A DNA stretch of 64,000 nt from Buchnera aphidicola (Kurisakia onigurumii) (GCF_039394605.1 NZ_CP135033.1:124001-188000); one strand, 5' to 3'; positions 10,996 to 23,273 are shown, numbered from the stretch's first letter. Notes: generated from the letters alone by a model not told the origin. Made by a program: numbers and translations.

Positions 10996-11025
10996 TAAAT
11001 GGGGATAGGTTTACTACTCCTCAAG
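10996..11025 (-). promoter_or_regulatory. Sigma-32 (heat-shock) promoter for dnaK-dnaJ
   Basis: Read on the minus strand, a -35 box CCCTTGAG (complement of 11020-11027) and a -10 box CCCCATTTA (complement of 10996-11004) are separated so that 15 bases lie between CTTGAG and CCCCAT. This agrees almost perfectly with the known RpoH consensus (CTTGAA, 13-15 bases, CCCCATnT). The run of C residues is conspicuous in a region otherwise nearly all A and T. Confidence 0.88.
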
Positions 11026-11166
11026 GGTTAATATTAAAAAATGTTAGTTTTATATATATATTTGTTTTAAAATAGATATTGTCTTAAACAATATTATTGA
11101 ATTAAAAATTATTATTTTTTTAATTTTTTTATTTTTTAAATATTACAAAATTTTTTTAAAACACTA

Positions 11167-11200
11167 TTAACAATCTGATTGTTAATAATAACAATATTGT
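11167..11200. promoter_or_regulatory. Two adjacent dyads upstream of nuoA
   Basis: An inverted repeat ttaacaat-ctg-attgttaa (11167-11185) is followed by a perfect 10-bp palindrome acaatattgt (11191-11200), about 55-85 bp before the nuoA start. They could be an operator, a transcribed hairpin or chance in A+T-rich DNA. No known regulator site is recognised. Confidence 0.3.
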
Positions 11201-11252
11201 ATTTATTATCTTTATACAATAAAACATTTATTTATTTTAAAATTATAAAAAT

Positions 11253-11630
11253 ATGAAAAAAAATTTTTTGTATTCAGATTTCACAACTCAAGATTTATCA
11301 TTTATTCTATATTTTTTAATTGTTATTGGAGTTTGTAGTATAATACTATTAATTAGTTTTTTTTTAGGAAGTAAATCTATTTCAAGAGATAAAAATATTC
11401 CTTTTGAATCAGGAATTGATGGTACAGGAGATACGAACTTGCGTTTCGCAATTAAATTTTATTTAATTGCAATTTGTTTTGTAATATTTGATGTAGAAGC
11501 TTTGTATTTGTATACTTGGTCTATTTGTGTAAAAAAAGTTGGAATTACAGGATTAATAGAAGTATTCTTTTTTATTAATACATTATTAATTACTTTATTT
11601 TATTTAGTAAAAAATAAAATTTTTAATTAA
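11253..11630 (+). CDS. nuoA: NADH-quinone oxidoreductase subunit A
   Basis: A small membrane subunit of complex I near the quinone site. It has 125 residues (147 in E. coli, so slightly short at the ends) with three hydrophobic segments (about 15-40, 68-90, 95-118). The conserved loop KNIPFESGIDGTGDTNLRF and the FDVEALYLYTW motif with acidic residues in the second membrane helix are kept. It is first in a thirteen-gene operon that keeps the exact enterobacterial order. Confidence 0.96.
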   Translation: MKKNFLYSDFTTQDLSFILYFLIVIGVCSIILLISFFLGSKSISRDKNIPFESGIDGTGDTNLRFAIKFYLIAICFVIFDVEALYLYTWSICVKKVGITGLIEVFFFINTLLITLFYLVKNKIFN

Positions 11631-11693
11631 AATTTTTATTAAAATTTTCAAAATTTGTATTTTTTTAAGTATTAATTTTAAATTAGGAAAAAA

Positions 11694-12368
11694 ATGAAAT
11701 ATATATTAAAGAAAATTAATTTAAAATCTCAAAAATATCCTTTAGAAGAAATTAAAGAGGTAGAAGATCCATTAATAACATATACTAAAAAAAATGTTTT
11801 TTTAGGAACATTATCTAAAATTCTACATAAATTAGTAAATTGGGGTAGAAAAAATTCGCTATGGCCTTATAACTTTGGTTTATCTTGTTGTTATGTAGAA
11901 ATGGTTTCATCTTTTACTTCTATACATGATGTATCTAGATTTGGATCAGAAGTAATACGGTCATCTCCTAGACAAGCAGATTTTATGGTTATTGCAGGAA
12001 CTCCATTTATAAAAATGGTACCTATTATCCAACGATTATATGATCAAATGTTAGATCCAAAGTGGGTAATATCAATGGGATCTTGTGCTAATTCAGGAGG
12101 TATGTATGATATATATTCTGTTGTTCAAGGTGTAGATAAATTTTTACCAGTTGATATTTATGTTCCAGGATGTCCTCCTAGACCTGAAGCTTATATGCAA
12201 GCACTACGTTTATTACAAAAATCTATATCTGAAGAGCGTCGTCCTTTATCTTGGATTGTTACTGATCAAGGAATATATAAAAAAAAAATGTTATCAGAAA
12301 AAGATAGAAAACGAAATAATAGATCTTTAGAAAAAGATTTTAAAAATCCTGATGATATAAATTTTTAA
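11694..12368 (+). CDS. nuoB: NADH-quinone oxidoreductase subunit B
   Basis: A peripheral-arm subunit of complex I that carries the terminal [4Fe-4S] cluster N2, which passes electrons to ubiquinone. It has 224 residues (220 in E. coli). Cluster ligands are visible in [20 protein letters not shown] and [10 protein letters not shown]. It lies 63 bp after nuoA; a 167-bp A+T-rich gap follows before nuoCD. Confidence 0.97.
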   Translation: MKYILKKINLKSQKYPLEEIKEVEDPLITYTKKNVFLGTLSKILHKLVNWGRKNSLWPYNFGLSCCYVEMVSSFTSIHDVSRFGSEVIRSSPRQADFMVIAGTPFIKMVPIIQRLYDQMLDPKWVISMGSCANSGGMYDIYSVVQGVDKFLPVDIYVPGCPPRPEAYMQALRLLQKSISEERRPLSWIVTDQGIYKKKMLSEKDRKRNNRSLEKDFKNPDDINF

Positions 12369-12535
12369 TTTTTTGGTAATAAATATTTTAACGAAATTAA
12401 TTGTATAAAAAATATAATTTTTGTATTAAAACACTTAATTTTGTTAGTTGAAAAAAATTTATTAAAAATAAAAATTTTTATAATTTTCATTATATGTACA
12501 TATAATTAATACTAAAAGAAAATAGTGAGAATTTG

Positions 12536-14338
12536 ATGGTTGATATAATAGAACAAAAAATTAATACCCTAGGATTAAAATATGATAATAATTCTGATAT
12601 TGCTATTATAAGAGAATTATATCTTTATTTTGAAAAAAAATTTTTCTATGTTCAATCTACACATATAGAATGTCCTGTTATATGGGTGAATAAAAAAATA
12701 TTTATTGAAGTAATATTATTCTTGAAAAATAAATCTTCTGTACTATACAATATGTTATTTGATTTACATGGAATAGATGAACGTTCTAGAAATTACAAAA
12801 AAGAAATTATTAATTGTGATTTTTCGGTTTTTTATCATTTGTGTTCTATAGATAAAAATAAAGATATTATTTTAAAAGTTCCTTTATTTGAAAAAAAATT
12901 AAATATAAGTTCTATACATCATATTTTTTTGAATTCTGATTGGTATGAACGAGAAACTTGGGAAATGTTTGGAATTATTTTTAACAATCATCCTAATTTA
13001 ACTAGAATTATTATGCCGAAAACATGGAAAGGATATCCTTTAAGAAAAGATTTTCCTGCTAGGGCAACTGAATATACCCCTTTTTCGTTAAATGCTATGA
13101 AATTAAAACAGGAAATGGAAGATTTAAAATTTGATCCTAAATTATGGGGTATGAAAAATAAAGAAAAAAATTCAGATTTTATGTTTTTGAATTTAGGACC
13201 TAATCATCCTTCTTCACATGGAGCTTTTAGAATTATACTACAATTAAAAGGAGAAAAAATAATAGATTGTGTTCCAGATATAGGATATCACCATCGAGGT
13301 GCAGAAAAAATGGCAGAAAGACAATCTTGGCATAGTTATATTCCTTATACGGATCGTATTGAATATCTAGGAGGTTGTGTTAATGAAATGCCGTATATAC
13401 TTGCTGTAGAAAAATTAGCTAAAATTATAGTTTCTGATAGAATTAAAGTTATACGAGTTATGCTTTCAGAATTATTTCGTATAAACAGTCATTTATTATA
13501 TATATCTACTTTTATTCAAGATATAGGAGGAATGACTCCTGTTTTTTTAGCTTTTACAGATCGTCAAAAAGTATACGATGTAATTGAATTTATAACTGGA
13601 TCTAGAATGCACCCTGCATGGTTTAGAATTGGAGGTTTAGCACAAGATTTACCAAAAGGATGGGAAAAAATATTAAAAAATATGCTTTCATGGTTACCAA
13701 AAAGATTAAATTTTTATATAAAATCTTTTTTGAAAAATAGTATTTTAATTTCTAGATCTAAAAACATTGCATGTTACAATAAAAAAGAAGCATTAGATTG
13801 GGGTGTTACTGGATCTGGTTTACGAGCTACAGGAGTAAATTTTGATGTAAGAAAAAACAGACCTTACTCAGGATATGATTTTTTTAATTTCAATATTCCT
13901 ATTGGATCTGGAATTAGTGATTGTTATTCTCGAGTTATGTTAAAAGTTGAAGAAATATTTGAAAGTATTTCTATATTGTACCAATGTTTAAAAAATATGC
14001 CTGAAGGTCCATTTAAGATGGATCATCCATTAACTACACCTCCTTTAAAAAAATATGTTTTAAAAAATATAGAAACTTTAATTACACATTTTTTAAATGT
14101 TTCTTGGGGTCCTGTTATACCTCCTAATGAATCTTTTCAAATGATTGAAGCAACTAAAGGAATTAATAGTTACTATTTAATTAGTGACGGAGGTACTATG
14201 AGTTATAGAACAAGAATTAGAACTCCTAGTTTTCCTCACTTGCAACAAATACCATCTGTTATCAGAGGTAGTTTAATATCAGACTTAATAGTTTATTTAG
14301 GAAGTATTGATTTTGTTATGTCAGATGTAGATAGATAA
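12536..14338 (+). CDS. nuoCD: NADH-quinone oxidoreductase subunits C and D (fused)
   Basis: This fused subunit joins NuoC (about residues 1-180, with [12 protein letters not shown] and [17 protein letters not shown]) to NuoD (from about 205, with [25 protein letters not shown] and [17 protein letters not shown]). NuoD forms much of the quinone cavity. The fusion is the normal enterobacterial form (about 600 residues). A TTG codon stands directly before the ATG at 12536; I prefer the ATG, with the GTGAGA-type ribosome binding site about 9 bases upstream. The protein ends [12 protein letters not shown], identical to E. coli. Confidence 0.97.
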   Translation: MVDIIEQKINTLGLKYDNNSDIAIIRELYLYFEKKFFYVQSTHIECPVIWVNKKIFIEVILFLKNKSSVLYNMLFDLHGIDERSRNYKKEIINCDFSVFYHLCSIDKNKDIILKVPLFEKKLNISSIHHIFLNSDWYERETWEMFGIIFNNHPNLTRIIMPKTWKGYPLRKDFPARATEYTPFSLNAMKLKQEMEDLKFDPKLWGMKNKEKNSDFMFLNLGPNHPSSHGAFRIILQLKGEKIIDCVPDIGYHHRGAEKMAERQSWHSYIPYTDRIEYLGGCVNEMPYILAVEKLAKIIVSDRIKVIRVMLSELFRINSHLLYISTFIQDIGGMTPVFLAFTDRQKVYDVIEFITGSRMHPAWFRIGGLAQDLPKGWEKILKNMLSWLPKRLNFYIKSFLKNSILISRSKNIACYNKKEALDWGVTGSGLRATGVNFDVRKNRPYSGYDFFNFNIPIGSGISDCYSRVMLKVEEIFESISILYQCLKNMPEGPFKMDHPLTTPPLKKYVLKNIETLITHFLNVSWGPVIPPNESFQMIEATKGINSYYLISDGGTMSYRTRIRTPSFPHLQQIPSVIRGSLISDLIVYLGSIDFVMSDVDR

Positions 14339-14386
14339 CAGGTAATGTTGAAAACACTAATAAAAAAATAGTAAGATACCATAATT

Positions 14387-14860
14387 ATGAATTTAAAATT
14401 AAAAAAAATAGAAATTATTGAAATTAAAAATAAAATCAATCATTATCATACATCAAGAGCAGCTGTAATTGATGCACTAAAAATAGTACAAAATCGTATT
14501 GGATGGGTTCCTGATTGGGGTATTCATGAAGTTTCCAAAATTTTGAATTTATCATATTCGGAAGTAGAAAGTATTGCTACGTTTTATAGTCAAATATTTC
14601 GAAAAGAAATAGGAAATAATATTATTAGGTATTGTGATAGTGTTGTTTGTTATATCAAAGGTTATAAAAAGATAGAAAAAAAGTTAGAAGATATTTTAAA
14701 AATTAAAACTGGATGTACTACAATTGATAAAAAATTTACTTTATTACCAGTTTGTTGTATAGGAAATTGTGATAAAGCACCTACTTTCATGGTTAATAAA
14801 GAATTATATTCTAATGTTAAAACAACATCAATTAAAAAAATACTAGGTTTGTATATATGA
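14387..14860 (+). CDS. nuoE: NADH-quinone oxidoreductase subunit E
   Basis: This subunit of the NADH-dehydrogenase module carries the [2Fe-2S] cluster N1a. It has 157 residues (166 in E. coli). Four cysteine ligands appear in YCDSVVCYI and [13 protein letters not shown]. Its stop overlaps the nuoF start by 4 bp (ATGA), implying translational coupling with its direct partner. Confidence 0.96.
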   Translation: MNLKLKKIEIIEIKNKINHYHTSRAAVIDALKIVQNRIGWVPDWGIHEVSKILNLSYSEVESIATFYSQIFRKEIGNNIIRYCDSVVCYIKGYKKIEKKLEDILKIKTGCTTIDKKFTLLPVCCIGNCDKAPTFMVNKELYSNVKTTSIKKILGLYI

Positions 14861-16143
14861 AACGTAATATTTTATTACCAGATACTCATCCTTTAACATG
14901 GAGAAATAGAAAAGATAAAAAACCAGTATGGATTGATGAATATAGAAATAAAAATGGTTATGTTTCTTTAGAGAAAATATTTTATGAGAATTTTTCTCCT
15001 GAATATATTATTAATTTAATTAAAAATTCAGGTTTAAAAGGTAGAGGTGGGGCTGGATTTTTAACTGGTTTAAAATGGAGTTTATTAAATGATGTTAATG
15101 ATGATAAACAACGTTATTTAATATGTAATGCGGATGAAATGGAGCCTGGAACATATAAAGATAGATTTTTAATGGAAAGAATACCTCATTTATTAATCGA
15201 AGGAATTATTATTAGTGCTTTTGCTTTACAGGTTTCTATAGCATATATATTTTTACGAGGAGAATATTTTAAATCAGAAAATTTTTTAAATAGATCTATT
15301 ACAGAAGCATATGAAAATAATTATTTAGGAAAAAACATATTAAATAGTAATTTTACATTAAATTTATATGTTCATAGTGGAGCAGGTCGGTATATTTGTG
15401 GTGAAGAAACAGCATTAATTAATTCATTAGAAGGTAATCGTCCAAATCCAAGATTAAAACCACCTTTTCCTGCTAGTATTGGTTTATGGGGTCAACCTAC
15501 TTGTGTGAATAATGTAGAAACTTTATGTAATATTCCAGCAATTATTTTATATGGAAATGATTGGTATAATAATTTATCTAATGGTGAAAATAGTGCAGGA
15601 ACTAAACTTATGGGTTTTTCTGGTCAAGTAAATAACCCAGGTATATGGGAATTACCTTTTGGTATTACTGCTCGTGAGTTATTAGAAGATTATGCTCAAG
15701 GAATGCGAAAAGGTTTTATATTAAAATCTTGGCAACCAGGAGGGGCAAGTACTGATTTTTTATTAGAAAAACATTTAGATGTAAAAATGGATTTTGATAG
15801 TATAAAAAAAATAGGAAGCAGATTAGGAACTGCTTTATGTATGGCAGTTGATTCAAATATTAATATGGTTGCTTTAGTTTTAAATATAGAGGAATTTTTT
15901 TCTCGTGAATCTTGCGGTTTATGTACACCATGTAGATCTGGTTTACCTTGGATAGTTAATATACTAAAAAATATATACAAAAAAAATGGAAAATTAAAAG
16001 ATATTCAATATTTAGAAGATTTATGTATCACGTTAGGTCCAGGAAAAACTGTTTGTGCTCTTGCTCCTGGAGCTATTGAACCGTTACAAAGTGCTTTAAA
16101 ATATTTTAGACATGAATTTGAACAATTAATTCAAAATAAATAA
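14857..16143 (+). CDS. nuoF: NADH-quinone oxidoreductase subunit F (NADH and FMN binding)
   Basis: The catalytic entry subunit of complex I: it binds NADH and FMN and holds cluster N3. It has 428 residues; E. coli has 445, and the difference is a missing C-terminal tail of about 17 residues after [17 protein letters not shown]. Motifs: glycine-rich [10 protein letters not shown] (NADH/FMN), [33 protein letters not shown], and cluster ligands in [12 protein letters not shown] plus a later Cys near [13 protein letters not shown]. It overlaps nuoE by 4 bp. Confidence 0.97.
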   Translation: MKRNILLPDTHPLTWRNRKDKKPVWIDEYRNKNGYVSLEKIFYENFSPEYIINLIKNSGLKGRGGAGFLTGLKWSLLNDVNDDKQRYLICNADEMEPGTYKDRFLMERIPHLLIEGIIISAFALQVSIAYIFLRGEYFKSENFLNRSITEAYENNYLGKNILNSNFTLNLYVHSGAGRYICGEETALINSLEGNRPNPRLKPPFPASIGLWGQPTCVNNVETLCNIPAIILYGNDWYNNLSNGENSAGTKLMGFSGQVNNPGIWELPFGITARELLEDYAQGMRKGFILKSWQPGGASTDFLLEKHLDVKMDFDSIKKIGSRLGTALCMAVDSNINMVALVLNIEEFFSRESCGLCTPCRSGLPWIVNILKNIYKKNGKLKDIQYLEDLCITLGPGKTVCALAPGAIEPLQSALKYFRHEFEQLIQNK

Positions 16144-16252
16144 TTAAATTATCTTTTTATTTTAATTTATTAAAAATATATTTAAAATAAGTTAAAATAA
16201 TATTTTAAATTAATTATTTAAAATGTTTTTTTTTTTGGAAAATATATAAAAT

Positions 16253-18997
16253 ATGGCCAAACTATATATAGATAATAAATTATATATTGTTAATGAATCA
16301 AATAATTTATTACATACATGTTTATCTAAAGGAATAAATATTCCTTATTTTTGTTGGCATCCTGAATTAGGTAGTGTAGGTGTTTGTCGTCAATGTTCGG
16401 TTAAAAAATATTCAGATATAAATGATAAGATCGGAATAATTGTTATGTCATGTATGACACCATCTCAAGATGGAAATATTATTTCAACAAAGAGTCATGA
16501 AATAATAAATTTTAGAAAAGATATAATTGAATTAATGATGAATAATCATCCTCATGATTGTCCTGTATGTTCTGAAGGTGGGAATTGTCATTTACAAGAT
16601 ATGACGGTAATGACTAAACATTATAAAAGAAGATATGTTTTTAGTAAAAAAAAATATAAAAATCAATATTTAGGTCCTTTTATTAATCATGAAATGAATC
16701 GATGTATATCTTGTTATCGATGTGTTCGATTTTATAAAAATTATGCAGGTGGAAAAGATTTTAATGTATATGGATCTGCTGATAATTTATATTTTGGAAG
16801 ATTTGAAGAGGGAATTTTAGAAAATGAACATTCTGGAAATTTGATTGAAATATGTCCAACAGGTGTATTTACAGATAAATTATATGAAGAAAATTATAAT
16901 AGAAAATGGGATATGCAATATTCTCCTAGTATATGTAATATGTGTAGTATAGGTTGTAATATATCAGTAGGAGAACGATATGGAGAAATTAGAAAAATTG
17001 AAAATAGATATAATATTGAAATAAATAATTATTTTTTATGTGATGTTGGTAGATTTGTTTATGATTTTAATAATGTAAAAAATAGACCGAATTATTTTTC
17101 TTATAACAAAAAAGAAATTTGCAAATTTTTAAATTTTACTCAATCGATAGATATTGCAGTTTCATATTTAAAAAAATCTACAAAAATTTTAGGTATAGGA
17201 TCTTCTCGTTCAAGCATAGAAAATAATTTCGCATTATTAGAATTAGTAGGAATAGAAAATTTTTCTACTGGATTGTTACAAGAAGAACATAATATCATTA
17301 CTTTAATAAATCAGTTTATAAAACAAAATAATTTATTAGTTCCAAGTTTACGTGAAGTAGAAGAATCAGATGCAATCCTAATATTAGGAGAAGACATTAT
17401 TAATACAGCTCCAAGATTAGCTTTATCAGTTAGAAGAGCTATGAAAAAAAAATCAAAACATTTAAATAAATTTTATGAAAAAAAAATTTTTTATAAATGG
17501 CAAAGTGATACGGTAAAAATTTTTTCAAAAAAATTTAAAAATTCTTTATTTATAATAAATTATAATGATTCAAGTTTAAATGGATTATGTACTTTAAATT
17601 ATTCTAAGAAAGACATTTCAGTAATGGATTTGATTATTAATATAAATCATTTAATAGAAAATAATGAATTATATGATAAAAAAATTAATGATGACATAAA
17701 TAAATATATTAATTTTGTTGTAAATTCTTTAAAATTATCCAAAAATCCTTTAATTATTTCAGGATCTCATTCTAGAAGTTTGTCTATTATTAAACTTGCA
17801 ATCAATATTTCAAAAAATTTAAAAAAAAATAATAAAAATACAAAATTGTTATTTGTTACTCCAGATGCAAATAGTATGGGAATTTCTTGTATTCCAGGAT
17901 TTCCTTTGGAAAAAGCAATAGATATATTAAAAAATAATAAAAATGTTGCATTGATTATCATGGAAAATGATTTATATAGGCATTTACCAAAGAAAAAATT
18001 AAAATATATTTTTAATAATAAAACCAATAATATAGTTTTAGATCATCAATTTACAAAAAGTTTTCGCAATGCGAATTTAAAAGTACCTGTAAAAAATTTT
18101 TTTGAATCATCAGGAACATTAATAAACTATGAAGGAAGATTACAACGTTTTTTTCAAGTATATGAACCGAGTTTTTATAATAAAAATATTAATAGGATAG
18201 AAAGTTGGAGATGGTTACATGCTTTGAAATGTAAATTTCATAGAAAAGAATTATATTGGTTAAAGTTAGATGATATTATATCGGATTGTTCAAATAAAAT
18301 TCTTGATTTTAAAAATATTATTTCAGTTGCTCCAAAATCTTCTTACCGTATTTTCGGACAAAAAGTTCCTCGATCTCCTCATAGATTTAGTGGACGTACT
18401 TCTTTTTTATCTAATATAGATATACATGAACCAAAACAACCTGAAGATATTGACTCTATGTTTTCTTTTTCTATGGAAGGAACACAATTACATAATAAAT
18501 ATTCTGATCAAGTTCCTTTTTATTGGTCTCCTGGTTGGAATTCTTTACAATCTGGAAATAGATATCAATTAGAAAATAATTTAAACGTTTCTTTAAACAA
18601 AAAAAATTTTTTTATAAAAAAAAATGATATAAATATAAAATTAGATTTAAAATTTTTACCAGATGTTTTTTTAAAAAAAAATAGTTTTAAAATAATTCCA
18701 CATTATTTTTTATTTGATAGTAAAGAAATATTTCAATACTGTAAAAAAATTGATATTTGTAAAAAAAAATACGGAATAATGAATCATTTAGATGCAGAAA
18801 ATTTAAAAATAAAAAATAATTCTATAATATATTTTTTTATTTTTAATAATATTTTTACGATTAAAATAAAAATTTCTCATTTTATGCAAAATAGATATAT
18901 ATCATTACCTTTAGGTAGTTCTGAATATCCTTTTTGTTTATCTGGTAAAGAAATTATTCTTTTCAAGGAGAATGAATGTGGATCTTTTATTAAATAA
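16253..18997 (+). CDS. nuoG: NADH-quinone oxidoreductase subunit G
   Basis: The largest peripheral subunit, with 914 residues (about 908 in E. coli), carrying several Fe-S clusters. The N-terminus has [2Fe-2S] ligands in [19 protein letters not shown], then [16 protein letters not shown] and [10 protein letters not shown] with CPTGVF; a further cluster motif [10 protein letters not shown] opens the molybdopterin-oxidoreductase-like domain. The N-terminal 260 residues are nearly E. coli-like, whereas the C-terminal half is strongly diverged and Lys/Asn-rich, as commonly seen in this family. It overlaps nuoH by 26 bp. Confidence 0.97.
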   Translation: MAKLYIDNKLYIVNESNNLLHTCLSKGINIPYFCWHPELGSVGVCRQCSVKKYSDINDKIGIIVMSCMTPSQDGNIISTKSHEIINFRKDIIELMMNNHPHDCPVCSEGGNCHLQDMTVMTKHYKRRYVFSKKKYKNQYLGPFINHEMNRCISCYRCVRFYKNYAGGKDFNVYGSADNLYFGRFEEGILENEHSGNLIEICPTGVFTDKLYEENYNRKWDMQYSPSICNMCSIGCNISVGERYGEIRKIENRYNIEINNYFLCDVGRFVYDFNNVKNRPNYFSYNKKEICKFLNFTQSIDIAVSYLKKSTKILGIGSSRSSIENNFALLELVGIENFSTGLLQEEHNIITLINQFIKQNNLLVPSLREVEESDAILILGEDIINTAPRLALSVRRAMKKKSKHLNKFYEKKIFYKWQSDTVKIFSKKFKNSLFIINYNDSSLNGLCTLNYSKKDISVMDLIININHLIENNELYDKKINDDINKYINFVVNSLKLSKNPLIISGSHSRSLSIIKLAINISKNLKKNNKNTKLLFVTPDANSMGISCIPGFPLEKAIDILKNNKNVALIIMENDLYRHLPKKKLKYIFNNKTNNIVLDHQFTKSFRNANLKVPVKNFFESSGTLINYEGRLQRFFQVYEPSFYNKNINRIESWRWLHALKCKFHRKELYWLKLDDIISDCSNKILDFKNIISVAPKSSYRIFGQKVPRSPHRFSGRTSFLSNIDIHEPKQPEDIDSMFSFSMEGTQLHNKYSDQVPFYWSPGWNSLQSGNRYQLENNLNVSLNKKNFFIKKNDINIKLDLKFLPDVFLKKNSFKIIPHYFLFDSKEIFQYCKKIDICKKKYGIMNHLDAENLKIKNNSIIYFFIFNNIFTIKIKISHFMQNRYISLPLGSSEYPFCLSGKEIILFKENECGSFIK

Positions 18998-19958
18998 AAT
19001 ATCTGTTGTACATTTTTTACAATATTTTTTAAAATCATTAATTTTTTTTATTTGTATTGTTATTTCTGCATCTTTTATGAGTTTTTTAGAAAGAAGATTA
19101 TTAGGATTATTTCAAAATAGATATGGACCTAATCGTGTAGGTATTTTTGGATTATTACAAGTTTTTGCTGACATGATAAAAATATTTTTTAAAGAGGATT
19201 GGATACCTTTATTTAGTCGAAAATATTTATTTTTTTTAGCTCCTATAATTTCATTTTCATCTTTACTTTTAGTATTTTCTATTATTCCAATTACTGCTCA
19301 TTTATTAATTTCTAATTTTAGTATTGGAATATTGTTTTTTTTAATGATGGCAAGTTTATCTATTTATTCAATATTATTAGCAGGATGGTCTAGTAGGAAC
19401 AAATATTCTCTTCTTGGTGCCATTAGAGCTTCTGCACAAACTTTAAGTTATGAAGTATTTTTAGGTTTATCATTAATGGGTGTAGTTGCAAAATCTGGAT
19501 CTTTTAATATTTTGGATATTATATATGATCAAAAAGAATTATGGAATATTATACCACAATTTTTTGGTTTTTTAACTTTTTTTATTGCTTCTTTAGCATT
19601 ATGTCATCGACATCCTTTTGATCAACCTGAATCAGAACAAGAACTTGCTGATGGATATCATATTGAATATTCAGGAATGAAATTTGGTTTATTTTTTATT
19701 GGAGAATATGTTTCTATTATAACAGCGTCATCTTTAATTGTTTCAATATTTTTTGGAGGTTTTCAAGGTCCTTTTTTTTCTCCTTTTATTTGGTTTAGTA
19801 TAAAAGTTTTATTTTTTATTTTTTTATTCATTCTTATTAGAGCATCTCTTCCTAGACCTAAATATGATCAAGTAATTTTTTTTGGATGGGTGTTTTGTCT
19901 TCCTTTGACATTGATAAATTTATTTTTTACAGGTTTGTATATAGTTATAAAAAAATAA
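18972..19958 (+). CDS. nuoH: NADH-quinone oxidoreductase subunit H
   Basis: A membrane subunit linking the quinone site to the proton-pumping arm, with 328 residues (325 in E. coli) and eight predicted membrane helices. Conserved signatures: [20 protein letters not shown] in the first loop and [18 protein letters not shown] with the acidic cluster near the quinone channel. The ATG at 18972 has a strong AAGGAG ribosome binding site inside nuoG, so the 26-bp overlap is real and supports coupled translation. Confidence 0.97.
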   Translation: MNVDLLLNKISVVHFLQYFLKSLIFFICIVISASFMSFLERRLLGLFQNRYGPNRVGIFGLLQVFADMIKIFFKEDWIPLFSRKYLFFLAPIISFSSLLLVFSIIPITAHLLISNFSIGILFFLMMASLSIYSILLAGWSSRNKYSLLGAIRASAQTLSYEVFLGLSLMGVVAKSGSFNILDIIYDQKELWNIIPQFFGFLTFFIASLALCHRHPFDQPESEQELADGYHIEYSGMKFGLFFIGEYVSIITASSLIVSIFFGGFQGPFFSPFIWFSIKVLFFIFLFILIRASLPRPKYDQVIFFGWVFCLPLTLINLFFTGLYIVIKK

Positions 19959-19979
19959 TAATATGAGAGGTTATTGTAT

Positions 19980-20528
19980 TTGAAAATCATAATAATAAAA
20001 ATATTAAATATATTTTTTACTCAAATTCGTAGCATTGCTATGGTTGGATTAAATATTTTTTCTAAAAGAGAAACAAAAATGTATCCTGAAGAACCTATAA
20101 ATTTACCTTCTCGTTATAGAGGTAGATTAATTTTAACTTTAGATCCAGATGGAGAAGAACGTTGTGTTGGATGTAACTTATGTTCTGTTGTTTGTCCTGT
20201 AGGTTGTATTGCTTTACAAAAATCTACTAGAAAAAATGGAAGATGGTATGCAAAGTTTTTTCGAATAAATTTATCTCGCTGTATTTTTTGTGGTTTATGT
20301 GAAGAGGCATGTCCTACTTGTGCAATACAGTTAATACCAGATATAGAATTATCTGATTTTCAAAGAAAAGATTTAGTATATGAAAAAAAAGATTTATTAA
20401 TATCAGGAACAGGAAAATATTCTAAATATAATTTTTATAAAAGATCGGGTGTATCTCTTAATAGGAATAATTCGGTAAATAAGGATAAAAATACGAATTT
20501 TATTGATGTAAAAAAGATATTACCTTAA
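19980..20528 (+). CDS. nuoI: NADH-quinone oxidoreductase subunit I
   Basis: A ferredoxin-like subunit holding two [4Fe-4S] clusters (N6a, N6b), ligated by [15 protein letters not shown] and [15 protein letters not shown]. It ends in IDVKKILP, like E. coli. No ATG is available. Two TTG codons, at 19974 and 19980, can start the frame. The AGAGG ribosome binding site at 19966-19970 is 3 bases from the first and 9 from the second, so spacing favours 19980 (182 residues; 180 in E. coli). The earlier TTG would align slightly better with E. coli MTLKE, so the choice is not certain. Confidence 0.95.
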   Translation: MKIIIIKILNIFFTQIRSIAMVGLNIFSKRETKMYPEEPINLPSRYRGRLILTLDPDGEERCVGCNLCSVVCPVGCIALQKSTRKNGRWYAKFFRINLSRCIFCGLCEEACPTCAIQLIPDIELSDFQRKDLVYEKKDLLISGTGKYSKYNFYKRSGVSLNRNNSVNKDKNTNFIDVKKILP

Positions 20529-20546
20529 CTTTGGAGTGCAATAAAT

Positions 20547-21053
20547 ATGTGTTATATTTTTTATTTTTTTGGTTTAATAGCAATTTTTTCAGTTTTTCTT
20601 ACTATTATACAAAAAAATCCAGTTTATTCACTTTTATATTTTATAATTTTTTTAATTTCTATATCTGGGATTTATTATACTATAGGATTTTCTTTTATAG
20701 CGGCATTAGAAATTATTATATATGCTGGTGCAATAATGGTTTTATTTATATTTGTTATCATGACATTAAATTTAGATACAGATATTCAAAATAAAGATAA
20801 TTATCTTCAAAAGAAAAAATGGATCTTTCCATCATTTTTATCTTTAATTTTATTTTTTTTATTTTTTTTGTCATTTTTACATTCATTAGGAAATAAAAAA
20901 AACATTTTATATATACCAGATATAAAAAGTATTGGAGTTTTTTTATTTGGTCCTTATATATATATAGTTGAGATATCTTCTATGTTGTTATTGTCTGCTA
21001 TTATTGTTGTTTTTCATTTTTCTTCTTATCGTAGTATAAAAATAAAAAAATAA
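20547..21053 (+). CDS. nuoJ: NADH-quinone oxidoreductase subunit J
   Basis: A membrane subunit with 168 residues (184 in E. coli) and five hydrophobic segments. The family signature YAGAIMVLFIFVIMTLN lies in the third segment. A GGAG ribosome binding site precedes the ATG. The C-terminal segment (IYIVEISSMLLLSAIIVVFH) matches the family. Another open frame starts at 20531 on the same strand but has no conserved features. Confidence 0.95.
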   Translation: MCYIFYFFGLIAIFSVFLTIIQKNPVYSLLYFIIFLISISGIYYTIGFSFIAALEIIIYAGAIMVLFIFVIMTLNLDTDIQNKDNYLQKKKWIFPSFLSLILFFLFFLSFLHSLGNKKNILYIPDIKSIGVFLFGPYIYIVEISSMLLLSAIIVVFHFSSYRSIKIKK

Positions 21054-21102
21054 ATTTTTAAAAAATATATTTTATTAAAAAAAAAATAAAAAGGAAACCG
21101 GT

Positions 21103-21405
21103 ATGATTTCTTTTTTTTGTAGCTTAATTCTTTCAATTATATTATTTATATTAGGTTTATTTTCTCTTATTATTAGAAAAAATTTTTTATTTATGTTAAT
21201 TAGTTTAGAAATTATGATTAACTCTATAGTATTAGCATTAATAATAGTCAGTAGTTATTATGAATCTGTTGAAGGTCAAATTATGTATATTTTATCTATA
21301 ACAGTTGCAGCAGCAGAAGTAAGTGTAGGTTTAGCAATTTTAATGCGGATATATCGTACATATCAAACATTAAACATAGATTTATTAAGTGAGAAAAATA
21401 AATGA
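21103..21405 (+). CDS. nuoK: NADH-quinone oxidoreductase subunit K
   Basis: A 100-residue membrane subunit, the same length as in E. coli, homologous to MrpC of Na+/H+ antiporters. Three helices; the conserved glutamates of helices 2 and 3 are in [11 protein letters not shown] and [12 protein letters not shown]. An AAGGAAA ribosome binding site precedes the start. It overlaps nuoL by 4 bp (ATGA). Confidence 0.97.
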   Translation: MISFFCSLILSIILFILGLFSLIIRKNFLFMLISLEIMINSIVLALIIVSSYYESVEGQIMYILSITVAAAEVSVGLAILMRIYRTYQTLNIDLLSEKNK

Positions 21406-23273
21406 ACTATATTTATTTAACTATTTTGATGCCATGTATCAGTTTTTTTATAACTTTTTTTAATAATAGTCAAAAATTATTTATAAAAAAATTATGTTCG
21501 TATTTAAGTGTAATTTTTATATTTTTTGCTTTCTTAAATAGTATTTATATATCGATAAAATTTTTTTATTATCCATCACATTTTTTTATTTATAATTTAT
21601 GGAATTGGATTGGTATAAATAATTCACCAATTCAATTTAATTTTTTTATCGATAAATTATCTTTGATTATGTTAGTTATGGTAACAGGAATAGGTTTTTT
21701 AATTCAATTATTTTCTTGCTGGTATATGAAAAAGGAAAAATGTCAATCTCGTTTTTTTTCTTTAATGAGTTTATTTATAGTAAGTATGATGTTATTGGTA
21801 CTTGCAGATAATTTAATTTTAATATATTTAGGTTGGGAATTAGTGGGATTATGTTCTTATCTTCTTATTAGCTTTTATTATAAAATAAATATAAATTGCA
21901 CAGCAGCAAAAAAAGCATTTTTAATGACTAAAATTGGAGATATATTTTTATTTTTTTCGATAATTATTATATATAATGTATTTCACACATTAAGTATTCA
22001 TTCTTTATTTACTATTTTAAATGGATCTGATAGTTTTTTTAATTCTAAAATTTTAGAGGTTATAACATTTTTTTTGTTAATAGGATCAATAGCAAAGTCT
22101 GCACAATTTCCTTTTCAAACATGGTTATCTGATGCTATGGTCGGACCAACTCCTGCATCAGCTTTAATACATGCTGCTACTATGGTGATATCTGGAGTGT
22201 ATTTAATTTCTAGAACAAATTTTATTTTTTCTTTGACACCCGATATTTTATTTTTAATTTCTTGTATTAGTTGTTTTACTATACTAATTTCGGGTTTATC
22301 TGCTTTGGTACAACACGATATTAAAAAAATTTTGGCTTATTCTACTATAAGTCAAGTTGGATATATGTTTTTAGCTTTAGGATCTCAATCTTGGAATGCT
22401 GCTATTTTTCATGTAGTTGTACACGCAATATTTAAATCTTTATTATTTTTATCTACTAGTGCAGTAATATTAAAATCAAATTTGGAACAAAATATTTTTA
22501 AAATGGGTGGGTTAAGAAAAAAAATACCATTGGTATATATATCTTTTATATTTGGTATATCTTCTTTATTATCTTTACCAATTATTACTGCAGGTTTTTA
22601 TAGTAAAGAATCTATTCTTATATCTGTTTTAGGAAATAATTTTACTATCATTTTTTTTGTTTTTTCTTTATTAGGTGTTTTTTTGACTTCTATGTATACG
22701 AGTAGATTATTTCTGTTTGTATTTTATGGAAAAAATTTTTTTAAAAATAAAAATTTTATAAATTATAAAATAGAATTTGCGTATTATTTTCCTTTAATTA
22801 TTTTAAATATGTTATCTACTTTTATTTTAATTTTAATTTTCAACAAAAATAATGTATTTCCTATAAATTATTTTTATTTAAATCATAAAAAAATTATTTT
22901 TGAACTGATTTCTTTTTTAATATCATCTTCTGGATGTTTGTGTTCATATTATATATGGAATATTGATAAAAATAATTTTATTAAAAAACAATATATTAAA
23001 AACTTTTTTCATTTTATTGTAAATTTTTTATTAAAAGGATGGTATTTTGATAAATTATATAATTTAATATTTATTTTTCCTCATAATTTTATTTTACGAT
23101 TGATAAATAAAGATCCAATAGATAAAAAATTAAATTTATTAAAATATAATTTTCAGTATTTAAATAAATTCATGATAAAAATTGAATTTAGTTATTTACG
23201 AAAATATTTTTTAATTTTTATTTTAAGTATTATTATTTTTTTATCTGTTTGTATTATTACAATAATAATATAA
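21402..23273 (+). CDS. nuoL: NADH-quinone oxidoreductase subunit L
   Basis: An antiporter-like proton-pumping subunit with 623 residues (613 in E. coli) and many membrane helices, with the long C-terminal lateral helix expected at about residues 520-580. Core signatures: [18 protein letters not shown] (essential Glu of helix 5), [31 protein letters not shown] (only part shown conserved here) and [18 protein letters not shown]. The C-terminal third is Lys/Asn/Phe-rich and divergent. Confidence 0.96.
   Translation: MNYIYLTILMPCISFFITFFNNSQKLFIKKLCSYLSVIFIFFAFLNSIYISIKFFYYPSHFFIYNLWNWIGINNSPIQFNFFIDKLSLIMLVMVTGIGFLIQLFSCWYMKKEKCQSRFFSLMSLFIVSMMLLVLADNLILIYLGWELVGLCSYLLISFYYKININCTAAKKAFLMTKIGDIFLFFSIIIIYNVFHTLSIHSLFTILNGSDSFFNSKILEVITFFLLIGSIAKSAQFPFQTWLSDAMVGPTPASALIHAATMVISGVYLISRTNFIFSLTPDILFLISCISCFTILISGLSALVQHDIKKILAYSTISQVGYMFLALGSQSWNAAIFHVVVHAIFKSLLFLSTSAVILKSNLEQNIFKMGGLRKKIPLVYISFIFGISSLLSLPIITAGFYSKESILISVLGNNFTIIFFVFSLLGVFLTSMYTSRLFLFVFYGKNFFKNKNFINYKIEFAYYFPLIILNMLSTFILILIFNKNNVFPINYFYLNHKKIIFELISFLISSSGCLCSYYIWNIDKNNFIKKQYIKNFFHFIVNFLLKGWYFDKLYNLIFIFPHNFILRLINKDPIDKKLNLLKYNFQYLNKFMIKIEFSYLRKYFLIFILSIIIFLSVCIITIII

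Larger units (their letters stand above)
10817..11252. other. Divergent control region between dnaK and nuoA
   Basis: A 436-bp gene-free stretch between divergent operons. It holds the dnaK heat-shock promoter (about 10996-11027) and, nearer nuoA, two dyads (11167-11200). The rest is featureless A+T-rich sequence. Confidence 0.7.

Noticed and set aside
20531-20794. 87-codon frame covering the first half of nuoJ
   Set aside because: Phe/Tyr/Cys-rich, no family features; nuoJ in the other frame is clearly real.
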